Assembly: GCA_002118135.1 (NCBI GenBank) | Contig: BDIU01000495.1 | Location: forward strand, 1 to 15,320 | DNA from: Trebouxia sp. TZW2008 | Taxonomy: Eukaryota > Chlorophyta > Trebouxiophyceae > Trebouxiales > Trebouxiaceae | Direction: 5' to 3' | Length of the DNA stretch: 15,320 nt | Shown here: positions 6,501 to 13,210 of the stretch, one piece after another | Layout of the letters: each line of letters starts with the position of its first letter | Numbering within the stretch: position 1 is the first letter of the stretch | Program-made: the position numbers and the translations under genes | The notes under the pieces: generated by a model | What the model was told of the DNA's origin: nothing | Databases searched by the model: none | Seen by the model: the letters and a program-made list of their open reading frames with translations, nothing else

Positions 6501-9235
6501 GTACACCTTCTGGACCGGTGTTACAAGTTGCTGTCTATGGAGCAGCAATGTGGGGGAAATGCGCTGTAGGGGGAATCGACCCAGTGTATGCATGCCATAT
6601 CTTTCGGTAAGAGGCTTGTCAGGATGAACAACTTGACCGCAGTCAAAGTGTATGGGAACCAAAGAGTGTATGCATACCAGCTGGTGAGAAGCTTATCAGA
6701 TTTGACAACTTGTGTGCAGCCAAAGTCCATGGGAATCAACAAGTGTATGCAGCCAAAGTCTGTGGAATCAAGAATGTATGCAGCCAACATCTGCGATGAC
6801 CAATCAATATGTGCGTGCCATACCACTTCCTAAGATCCTTGTCAGGACGGACAGCTTGACTGCAGCCAAAGTCAAGTGCATTTGAAGAATTTATGCATCC
6901 CATATCAGTCACTGAGGGGCTTGTCAGGCTTAATTGCTTGAATGCAGCCCGTGTCAATGGCAAAAGGGTGTGCACGCCATACCGTTTGGTGAGAGGCTTG
7001 TCAGGATGTACAACTTGACTGCAGCCATAGTCAATGGACTTGACCCAGGCCCCATTGCCGGCAGCCTGCTCAATAGCTGTTGCTGATCCCTTCTTCAGAG
7101 AGTTCTTCAGCAGAAAATTGGCTGGCTTGATGTCTCCATGAATGGTGCTAGCATCATGGCATACCGCAACTGCCTGCAATTACAACATGTGTGAATGCAA
7201 GGGTGGTGCTGGCAATCATGACATACCGCAACTGCCTGCAATGATGGCTTGCGTTGGTGCAAGGACAGTGCTGGCATCATGACATGCTGCAACAATGGCC
7301 TTTGGCAGTCACAGCAGGCAGGACACAGATTGTACATCAGTGGCGTCTTTGTGGATGTTGCTAGCATCATGACATGTGAATGCCTGCATCAACAGTTTGT
7401 GATCATTCATTCATTCATTCATTCATTCATTCATTCATTCATTCATTCATTCATTCATTCATTCATTCATTCATTCATTCATTCATTCATTCATTCATTC
7501 ATTCTGAATGTGGGCTAGGCAGGCTCAGCAGTCCCAACTCGGCACGTACAGAAGCACTCAACTGTCTCCAACCAGTTCAATCATGTGCTAACCTAAACCA
7601 ATTATATTGGACATGAAGGGCGGAGAGGTCCTTGGGCACAGTTGATTGCCAAGTGTCTCTGGGTTGATCCTTGGCCTGAGTGCCTGATAACTGCCCAAAC
7701 ATACACTGATAAGGCAGTCTGTCCTGTGACATTTGTTCTGTGTGACCAGGCCTCCTATGGGCAACCCCCAAGGGCTTGTGTTGCTGGCAAGTTGAGCAGG
7801 CAGGACAGACATTGTGCATACAGGGTGATGTTGATTCAAATGGCGCCTTGCACTGCAGCTGTTTGTAACTGAATGATGAACGCGGGATGATGACTAAAGA
7901 AGTAGATTTTCATGATGTTCAAGCGCAACTGGGCACTGCGCAGTCTAAATGTGCAAGCTAGGAAGCAGTGAACAGTGTGTTGCTGACTTGTTGACATCAA
8001 TATCCCGAGCTTTCCAAGCGAAGAGCTGCTGTTGAGATCTGGTTGTGACTAGCCATATTTGATTGGTGATGATTATCAGACAGCATTCCCATTGCAAGGT
8101 GTGTGATGTGAATGGCTTTGGAGGCATTACCTGTAGACATTGGAACATGACCAGGGCGCATTCCCTCTCTGAAAGCTGACCATGCTCCTGAACACAACAT
8201 ATCAGCATTGACAAACCAGTCAAACGATTGTCTAGTCTTGCTCTTGCCAGTCTTTGAAACGTCACGCCATCTGACGTGTAAAGAGAGCCAAAAAGCAGAT
8301 GCAGCATGTGGCATAGACCCTCCCAACCAGAATATTGGAAGAATGATGGTGGCTTCCTGAGATTGTGTTGTCAAGCAGTCAGACGTCTGGCTGAATGTCT
8401 TGAAAGAGAGGCAGATGAAGAGCAATGCAGCGTGAACAAGAAGCGCTGCAGCCTTGTAAAGAAACATCACTTACAGAAGCACACCCATATCTCAAACAGA
8501 TGTGATGAAGAAGACATGCTGCAGATCTAGAAGATAATGTGGATTGATACAAGCACACCTATTGTAAAGACAGACACTCAGCAAACGCCAAATATGTCGT
8601 TTTGCCATCAAGCTCTGCAGATGGCTTACCTCCAGCAAATGGTCAAGGTCACCTCCACTGCAGTGCTCCATGACCAAGTATGCAAAGTCCTTGTCTTCAA
8701 ACTTTGCTTGAAGCTGCACAATGTGCTCAGAGTTGCCGAGGCTGTTTAGCATCTCCACTTCACGCTGCAACTTGGCCAGGGTCTTGTCTTTTGTCTGCTT
8801 TGCCCTGGTCTTCGCCATGATTTTGACTGCAACCTGCTGACCTGAGCTTCTGTGTATAGCCAAATGCACGGTCCCAAAAGCTCCTGATCCTATGCATTTT
8901 CCCAGCAGGTACTCCTGCTTGAAGTCTGTAGGCCAACGTAGATCTGTGCCAAGGACAGGTATTGATGGTGCTGAAGGTGCTTCAGGCCCAGGAGCGGCGA
9001 TCGCGGCTGCAGAGCTGCTTGAGCGTGGCCCAATCTCCATCCACGGGGGCGTCGGTGAGGATAAAGCTGGCGCACTTGCTACAAAGCTGTTGACTCGCGA
9101 CCGAGGCTGTGGACTTGCGCTGCGAGCATGAGGGCTTCCGCTCATTTGAGCCGCTGACAAAGGGCTGCGGTGGAGGGAGGTGAGAGAGCCAGAGCTCCGC
9201 TGCACTTGGTTGCCCAACATGAGAGCTCTGTCCAT
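3382..9235 (-). CDS. CAMK-like serine/threonine protein kinase, complete, six exons, 453 aa
   Basis: Exons on the minus strand: 9235-8630, 8187-8131, 7173-6983, 6027-5908, 4499-4259 and 3528-3382, with all phases compatible. The start is the first in-frame ATG after an in-frame TGA at 9322-9320. Residues 1-105 are Ser/Pro/Ala-rich and probably disordered. The kinase domain covers about 109-389: glycine loop IGSGAFGTV (115-123), VAVK with K138, helix-C Glu about 159, hinge LVMEHCSGGDL (187-197), catalytic loop HGDIKPAN (233-240), metal loop DYG (269-271), APE (293-295), DMWSLG (306-311), RDPAKR (373-378) and HPWF (386-389). Family knowledge predicts ATP-dependent phosphorylation of Ser/Thr. 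The layout resembles CDPK/CaMK kinases, but there is no EF-hand. The 48-residue tail after the domain is simple and unrecognised. Odd points: HRD is HGD, DFG is DYG, and junction-derived repeats fill introns 2 to 5. Substrates are unknown. Confidence 0.88.
3811..4320 (-). repeat. Donor-side junction repeat array of kinase exon 5
   Basis: The end of exon 5 (FKLHAAYEEPTKENGLQ plus GTACAG) recurs at about 4166-4226, 4083-4145, 3889-3970 and 3811-3865. Between units lies a shared intronic spacer, on the minus strand CACTAGTGACAAAA..CAGATTATAG. The copy at 3889-3970 also includes upstream codons (AIKRPWFK), so it spans more of the exon. The copy at 4083 keeps CAG/GTACAG. Confidence 0.87.
4259..4499 (-). 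CDS. Kinase exon 5: C-lobe end
   Basis: The acceptor is GTGCTTCAG/GGAAAG and the donor CTTCAG/GTACAG (phase 0). It encodes helices G to I, including the conserved RDPAKR and the domain-ending HPWF, followed by KLHAAYEEPTKENGLQ. The post-HPWF peptide is the part copied repeatedly in the next intron. Confidence 0.87.
4500..5907 (-). other. Kinase intron 4
   Basis: GT-AG intron of 1408 nt. Its 5' part is the exon 4 junction array and its 3' end holds one exon 5 start copy. The middle (about 4600-5340) has no recognised feature. A 131-codon minus-strand frame there (5355-4960) starts inside a junction copy, has no family motif, and is probably accidental. Confidence 0.7.
4556..4593 (-). repeat. 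Acceptor-side junction copy of kinase exon 5
   Basis: The minus strand of about 4556-4590 reads TGCACTCTTGATGATGTCATGAGA, closely matching the exon 5 start (CACCCTGGATGATGTCATGAGG), and would translate CTLDDVMRDFT against STLDDVMRAVT. It sits about 100 bp upstream of the real exon, inside intron 4. Confidence 0.7.
5347..5961 (-). repeat. Donor-side junction repeat array of kinase exon 4
   Basis: The end of exon 4 with its GTGAGC donor recurs at about 5826-5880, 5767-5818, 5681-5731, 5559-5612 and 5347-5395, with weaker traces at 5626-5665 and 5410-5465. Spacing is about 60-85 bp where copies are contiguous. The copy at 5681 still reads VMMLYHSISQGFPFW and the one at 5559 GMMLYHPISKQFAFL, against GMMLYHFISQRFPFW in the real exon. 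GTGAGC is intact in at least four copies and lost in the one at 5826. The intron side (GTGAGC.CTCAGC..TGCCTGCT) is copied too. Confidence 0.87.
5908..6027 (-). CDS. Kinase exon 4: activation segment end, APE and helix F
   Basis: The acceptor is GGCTTGCAG/GGCTGG. The first base completes Arg285 with exon 3. It reads AGTPVYMAPEVF, then DMWSLGMMLYHFISQRFPF, ending TTCTG/GTGAGC in phase 2. The split Trp325 is completed by the first base of exon 5. Confidence 0.88.
6203..6410 (-). repeat. Probable acceptor-side junction copies of kinase exon 4
   Basis: Seen on the + strand, 6204-6237 (ATGTACAGAGAACTATCAGC...) and about 6377-6410 (ATGTACAGAGCCAGCACTAC...) resemble the real exon 4 start at 6006-6040 (ATGTACACAGGAGTACCAGC...). 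A third trace may lie near 6280-6310. Similarity is imperfect and judged by eye. Confidence 0.5.
6585..6735 (-). repeat. Donor-side junction repeat array of kinase exon 3, distal part
   Basis: Two further copies of the exon 3 end, at about 6665-6735 and 6585-6660. The first reads MDFGCTQVVKSDKLLTSW before a retained GTATGC. The second reads CGQVVHPDKPLTERYG with GT changed to AT. The canonical DFG survives in one of them. Confidence 0.85.
6739..7036 (-). repeat. Donor-side junction repeat array of kinase exon 3, proximal part
   Basis: The end of exon 3 (6983-7036) recurs at about 6891-6960 and 6811-6878, with two fragments in 6739-6800. The copies keep the segment for GCSQ..xPDKPL and the intron start GTATGG(C)ATGCA. 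The copy at 6811-6878 keeps the GT. In the one at 6891-6960 it has become AT and an in-frame TGA appears. The unit is about 70-85 bp. Confidence 0.85.
6983..7173 (-). CDS. Kinase exon 3: catalytic loop and metal-binding loop
   Basis: The acceptor is AATTGCAG/GCAGTT and the donor AAACG/GTATGG, leaving phase 2. It encodes AVAVCHDASTIHGDIKPANF, a charged/Ala-rich insert, then KSIDYGCSQVVHPDKPLTK. HGD replaces the usual HRD and DYG the usual DFG. Catalytic Asp235, Lys237, Asn240 and metal-binding Asp269 are all present. Confidence 0.87.
7145..7395 (-). repeat. Acceptor-side junction copies of kinase exon 3
   Basis: The start of exon 3 with its acceptor (7145-7180) recurs at 7206-7247. A 21-bp core, at 7160-7180 and 7222-7242, is identical and includes TTGCAG/GCAGTTGCGG. 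The copy would read QAVAVCHDC. More decayed copies lie at about 7268-7300 and 7358-7395, sharing GCTRGCATCATGACATG. Confidence 0.8.
7174..8130 (-). other. Kinase intron 2
   Basis: GT-AG intron of 957 nt. Besides the acceptor-side copies and the microsatellite, it has an imperfect direct repeat pair (7313-7337 and 7795-7820) sharing AGCAGGCAGGACA..GATTGT or ACATTGT, one on each side of the microsatellite. I see no exon in the remainder. Confidence 0.6.
7403..7504. repeat. (TTCA)n tetranucleotide microsatellite
   Basis: About 25 perfect copies of a 4-base unit, in kinase intron 2 (GAAT/AATG on the transcribed sense). Its perfection suggests recent expansion and probable length polymorphism. 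Confidence 0.98.
8131..8187 (-). CDS. Kinase exon 2: helix E
   Basis: This is a 57-nt exon, too short to be found by ORF length. A TGTGTTCAG acceptor is followed by 19 codons (EHGQLSERECALVMFQCLQ) and the donor CTACAG/GTAATG. It is the segment expected between the GGDL hinge region and the AVAVCH catalytic region in CAMK kinases, and it is phase 0 on both sides. Confidence 0.82.
8188..8629 (-). other. Kinase intron 1
   Basis: GT-AG intron of 442 nt, phase 0. I looked for copies of the exon 1 end or exon 2 start and saw none, so this intron is a useful contrast to introns 2 to 5. Confidence 0.75.
8630..9235 (-). CDS. Kinase exon 1: disordered N-terminus and N-lobe
   Basis: The exon has 202 codons and ends GAG/GTAAGC in phase 0. 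It carries the Ser/Pro-rich leader, glycine loop, K138, helix C and the hinge, ending GGDLDHLLE. The frame is open upstream to 9319 without an ATG, so the start at 9235 is the natural choice unless a further 5' exon exists. Confidence 0.85.
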
Positions 9236-9850
9236 ACTCGATGCGCAATCACGACTACCGATACGCCTCGATGAGGATGCCACCTTGAGATCGGTCAGGC
9301 ACAAGGACTTTGCCTGCTGTCAAATCTGTCACTCCTTTCTGCGCGCAGTCTCAAAGCTGTTGCCTTCTCAAGAACAGCAAGCTCAGTACTCTTGACGAGT
9401 TTGACCGGAAACGATAGCCGGATACAAGGCGAGCTTTGTTCGAGGAGCTTACGCGTGGCGTTTCAGCAGAACTTCTTCTTCATCATGCCTTGACAATTAG
9501 TAAACCAGATCAGGATGACTATGCAAGTATTGCAGAAGTCTCGGCTGCACAACAGATGCCAGTCCGCCCTGGGGCAGAGAATCCAGGCGTTGAATTTAGT
9601 CTTAGCGGGCAGTCGTTGTTCTGTTAAGGTGTGCACGGTCCCGGCGGACAGCGAGCGTACATGCTGCGCAGTAAGGTCTGTCCAGGGACGCCAAGAGAGT
9701 CAGGAGAGGAGTCAACAGTTCTGCTAAGCAGTAACACCTAGATATTGCTCTGTCTACGTGCGGCCTTGCCCAATCTTGGTGAAGCGTCTAGGTCAACAAG
9801 AACGTGTTCTGAGCTCCATCTTAGTCAGACCGCGTCAACCGTGTTCAGTG
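9236..9850. promoter_or_regulatory. Divergent intergenic region (5' UTRs and putative bidirectional promoter)
   Basis: It separates the kinase ATG (9235, minus) from the small + strand ORF (9851). The centre (about 9400-9480) is richer in CG dinucleotides than its surroundings, as expected for a promoter. No TATA box stands out. The promoter role is inferred from gene orientation only. Confidence 0.4.
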
Positions 9851-10147
9851 ATGCGGTGGCCTTCTGAGGAGAACGTGATCAAGATACACAACCAGACTCT
9901 CGAACAGATTGAAGTGGTCATGCTTGACGCTGAGCAGCAGAACAACGACTTGCGATGGGGCTCTGCAGTCCGTGTTATGGCTGGCGTCTGTGCAAGATGG
10001 AAGTTTCCTGGCCAGGGGCACTACGTTGCAAGGGCCTACTTTCAAGATGCTCCTGAAAACAACACTGGTGCAGCAGTGTCCACAGGCAGTGTGTATCAAG
10101 TCCGCCTGTACAGGGATAGAATATTTTTGACAGCCTGGAACCATTGA
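9851..10147 (+). CDS. Hypothetical protein, 98 aa
   Basis: The ATG-initiated frame ends with TGA and encodes MRWPSEENVIKIHNQTLEQI..., then RWGSAVRVMAGVCARWKFPG, GHYVARAYFQD, STGSVYQVRLYRDRIFLTAW and NH. Alternating hydrophobic residues and scattered Trp, Gly and aromatic residues suggest a small beta-rich domain. There is no signal peptide or membrane segment. I do not recognise the family. An acceptor-like TGTTCAG lies just before the ATG (near 9847), and the frame is open upstream to 9758, so this could be the last exon of a longer gene. It is divergent from the kinase. Confidence 0.5.
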   Translation: MRWPSEENVIKIHNQTLEQIEVVMLDAEQQNNDLRWGSAVRVMAGVCARWKFPGQGHYVARAYFQDAPENNTGAAVSTGSVYQVRLYRDRIFLTAWNH

Positions 10148-10967
10148 TTACTTCTGGATTTCTAGTCCGTGCTGTGTTGTGCCTTCTTGTATAATTACTG
10201 CCCGGGTGTTTCTCAGCTCACCCTTGTATCTCAGTTTGCATTATACTCAGTGTTGAAGGTGCTCGGGAGATTTGCTGTTCTGCAGTTTCATGCTTTTCAA
10301 GCCTCAGCTTTTCTTTGCTTATACTCTGCTAGCAGAAGTTTGGTCATCTCAGAATGCGCTCAGAGGGCTTTTCGCCTGACCTTGTTTTGCAAATTAAGTC
10401 CGGCTTTCATTTGTCTCAGAATGCGCTCAGAGGGCTGTTTGCGTGTTTTTGTATTTCAGATCCCACTCAGGCTGTCTTGACTCTTCAGGCTGTCTTGTTT
10501 TGCTCAAACCACATTCAGAGGGCTGCTTCCCTCACTTTCCTTGACAGACTTTATTCAGATGGTGCTTGACGGCACATGCTCTGGTGGAAATTAGTACTTC
10601 TGTGTGTGTATTGTACTGTAGTCTGCAGTCAGGCTTGCGCCTACATAGCAACTAGACTAAGATGCACCCGACAACAGGCATCTAAGAAATACACATGCTA
10701 TTACAGCTCAGTGTTCAGCAGCAAACAATAACTCATTTTGTCTGCAGACAGCTGACCTTACCCTGAAGCTGCTGTGCTAGGATATTTTTGTGTAAACATG
10801 AACACTATGATAATATTGGTGTCCACGCTTGCAGATCTTTTCATGCTGTTACAACTTGTTGCTTCAGCATCTGTTTGGCATGTAACATGCATGGTTACCA
10901 TTTGGATAACAAGCTTTGTGCTGTTCAGCCACATGGCATCACAAACCCGTATAAGCCACCGCTAGCT
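10148..10967. other. No convincing gene; probable 3' UTR and short repeats
   Basis: The sequence is T-rich and holds the direct repeats listed separately. TGTAA at about 10791-10795 could be the polyadenylation word of the 98-aa ORF. A 55-codon + frame (ATG 10798 to TAG 10965) is very hydrophobic, with two possible membrane segments, but it has no other support. Confidence 0.35.
10347..10436. repeat. 23-bp direct repeat, 67-bp period
   Basis: TCTCAGAATGCGCTCAGAGGGCT occurs exactly at 10347-10369 and 10414-10436, and a diverged third form (CATTCAGAGGGCTGCTTCC) lies near 10512. Close by, CAGGCTGTCTTG occurs twice 18 bp apart (10468 and 10486). It may be a small local duplication array. Confidence 0.85.
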
Positions 10968-11003
10968 GTCAAATGATGGTCCAGCGCTGGACCATCATTT
11001 GAC
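10968..11003. repeat. Perfect 36-bp palindrome (no loop)
   Basis: Arm GTCAAATGATGGTCCAGC is followed immediately by its exact reverse complement GCTGGACCATCATTTGAC. The match stops at the flanking bases. It could extrude a cruciform or, in RNA, form an 18-bp hairpin with a minimal loop. Function is unknown. Confidence 0.98.
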
Positions 11004-11613
11004 GCTGCATGACGCAGTAGTAAAATATGCAAATGTATCATTGATAAGTCGAGGTGCTTTACAGACCCTATGACCCACTGCAGGCTGTCTCTTATGCTCA
11101 GCATCTCAAATTAGAGAGCCGTCGACGTGCGATTACGTCACGCAAGAAATTGAAATTTACAAACAAGCAGTATGCATTCATGATTGTTGGTCTGGAAAAT
11201 CATGTAGACAATGTAATTTCCCCGGCATGGAAGCTCCCACAATCAGGCCTCTACAGGGGCTCTGACAAACCGGGGTTTGCCGTGTAAGGCCTTGCTCTTG
11301 ATTCATTCACGTGTTCGACAATGTCGAGGTTTTGCGCCTATTTTGATCGGCGAGGTTGCGCAGCATGCGCTGCCAGGGCCGGCAAAACGCCACGCTTTAC
11401 ACACCGCATGAGCACTTGCACCAAAATCTCCGGACCCACCGCTACCGTTAGGACGGCAGATCGGCACTGATCACTGTCTTGGTCTTTGCTTCCACAGGTT
11501 TGCAGAAGCTATGGCAGGTTGACAGCGTCCACAAACGCGCTTTGAATTTCTGCTGCAACATAGCGAGCATAGCTCCACCGTTCACATTGTGGACTCGAAT
11601 CTTCAGATGCAAA
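11004..11613. other. Intergenic region, possible promoter of the following + strand ORFs
   Basis: An open + frame (11054-11287) lacks an ATG near its start and any motif. From about 11290 to 11470 the sequence becomes richer in G, C and CG, with CACGTG at about 11309. This suits a promoter or 5' UTR. A TTCCACAG/GTTTGC acceptor-like site lies near 11497, so a spliced 5' UTR is possible. Confidence 0.3.
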
Positions 11614-12110
11614 ATGGCAGCACGCTTGAGACCTGAACTACAGGACTCAATGTCGAGCGGAGCAAACATGAACATGGAGCTGCACCGTGATGGGACCAAT
11701 GCAATTAAGCTGCACCATGATCCGAACCAGGATCATACATTGGGCAGCAGTGCTTCAGGAAGCGACACCTGGGATGAGCCATGGCCGACGGTGTGCGCGA
11801 CTGTCCAAATGCTCCTCAGACAGTTTACAGAATCAACAGCGCTGTTTTATCAAATACATTGTATGGGTCCATGACAGGATCAAAGGGGTCTTTTAGATCT
11901 AGAAGGATTCAGACCCTAGATGTCCAAGATGGTTGCTTGCATGGGTCATCAAGCAGCCCTGCATGCATGCAACCAGATAGCCCCTTAGACAGATATGCCC
12001 GACAAAAGTGGCACTGGTATGTTGCTGCAGCAAGCCTTGTCGGTGCTGTGGCTTTTGTTGTCCTGCGGACCTCTCCTATAGGGCGCCATGCACCTCCACA
12101 TAATCTTTAG
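11614..12110 (+). CDS. Hypothetical protein with C-terminal membrane segment (two overlapping frames)
   Basis: Two frames overlap. One opens at ATG 11614 (MAARLRPELQDSMSSG...SGSDTWDEPWPT) and runs to a stop near 11874. The other can start at ATG 11781 and ends at TAG 12110, with QKWHWYVAAASLVGAVAFVV near its C-terminus, a probable membrane span followed by a short basic tail. A tail-anchored topology is inferred. The frames would join in phase if 11791-11819 (29 nt, GT...AG) were removed, giving about 155 residues, but such an intron is improbably short. A frameshift, or separate use of ATG 11781 (109 aa), are alternatives. No family is recognised. Confidence 0.4.
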
Positions 12111-12270
12111 TCAGGAGGACATGCTTAGAAAAAGTCTATGTCTGCCACTGTAAAGGCAAGCTCTTGGCAGACTGTTCAGCTTTTGCTTACTGTGAATTGT
12201 AAGGTAGTGTCAGACCACTTGTCCAGTGTAGCAGTGGTTACTCCATGCACTGCTCATTGACTATGTATAT

Positions 12271-12650
12271 ATGTCAAGCGTGCTTCATGCAAAGGCTACT
12301 TCAGTCAAGTGGCAGCATTGGATGACTTTCATGGACCCTTTCACAAGCTTTGCGTGTCTCCCGTGCTCTTTCAATTTGTGAGAAGGGTCAACTAATTGCA
12401 GACAATTTACTAGTACTACTACGACCACCACTACATTTACTCTCCAAACGCATTAGAAGCTTGTGTGATATGCTGTGTACATAGCAATATGATTAGCTCT
12501 TTTTGCAGATCTGGCTTTGAGTACCAGGGGCCATATCAGTTGTATGATGCAAATGCTTTCCTGCAAAACATGCAGTCAGGTCCACAGGTTTGGATGAATG
12601 GGCCCCTATACAATGACTGTGAGGGACCTTGTGACAAGTCCAGTCACTGA
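12271..12650 (+). CDS. Possible small two-exon protein
   Basis: Candidate exon 12271-12377 (ATG 12271 or 12322) ends AATTT/GTGAGA in phase 2. Candidate exon 12509-12650 starts after CTTTTTGCAG, completes a Leu codon and runs to TGA. The second exon reads SGFEYQGPYQLYDANAFL... and ends CEGPCDKSSH. Phase agreement and good splice consensus are the only support. The second exon alone may instead belong to another transcript, for example one including the membrane-segment ORF upstream. No family is recognised. Confidence 0.3.
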
Positions 12651-13207
12651 ACGCTAATTAGTCTACTTGTGACAGCTGCAGGTGATACTTGCTGTGCATT
12701 CGATAGGTGGCTGTTGAACCACTTTTGCTGTTTGTTGTCGGGTGCTTTCTGGTTCAAACTGCTTAAGGGTTCAGACAGTACTAACACTAAATAGTGATGA
12801 AGTTTTTGCGAGCGGTGTCTTTGACAGAACAACACATAATCTACCATGCCATTGCTATATCAACTTGCAGCAGATTTACTGTAAGCAACCCTGGCTCCAT
12901 GGGGCAGCAGGCATCAAACAATAAGCTCTGAAACCACATAGTGGTGTGACTAATTTGTCATAATTGCTGTCATGCACATGATGCAGACTACCAGTGAAAA
13001 GTCTTGACTTCAGATAAAATCCCAGCTTCAGTCTTTCACAGGAAAGCGGATTAGCTGCCACGACATCAGCGACATCACGACAGATGTGCACTTGAGCCAC
13101 ACGAACGACAGCGGGGTCGAAACTTGGCTGTGAAGATCCTCTTGTAGTGATGAGCTTTTGACAAAGCAGAGCAGGCCTGCTCTTGGCGAAGCAACCCGAG
13201 CTGTGAC
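12651..13207. other. Intergenic, promoter side of the IC97-like gene
   Basis: I see no motif-bearing ORF and no notable repeat. It presumably holds the 3' end of the preceding candidate and the promoter or 5' UTR of the + strand gene that follows. Confidence 0.35.
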
Positions 13208-13210
13208 ATG
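13208..13210 (+). CDS. IC97-like gene, putative ATG-only exon 1
   Basis: GACATG is followed directly by GTACTAAC, a plausible donor. Intron 13211-13276 (66 nt) ends AGTGCAG. The exon 2 frame has no ATG and meets a TGA at 13256, so the start must lie in an earlier exon, and M plus APKKAKK makes a typical N-terminus. An alternative first exon farther upstream cannot be excluded. Confidence 0.45.

Noticed and set aside
6736..7179. 147-codon minus frame read as one long kinase exon
   Set aside because: After LTKR the frame enters intron repeats. Splicing at AAACG/GTATGG to the APE exon restores a normal kinase domain.
4226..7179. The intron copies as functional mutually exclusive exons
   Set aside because: Most copies lack one of the two splice signals or carry stops and shifted frames, and they cover only part of an exon, so they cannot replace it. 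Occasional use as cryptic splice sites is not excluded.
3811..7395. The arrays as introner or transposon insertions
   Set aside because: Each array matches only the neighbouring exon junction. There is no shared element between arrays, no terminal inverted repeats and no target-site duplication that I can see.
7249..7616. ORFs with repeated Ser-Phe-Ile-His
   Set aside because: They are translations of the (TTCA)n microsatellite in intron 2.
10798..10965. 55-codon hydrophobic + ORF as a small membrane protein
   Set aside because: It is short, has no homology I recognise and no splice or context support. The T-rich base composition alone can produce such a frame.
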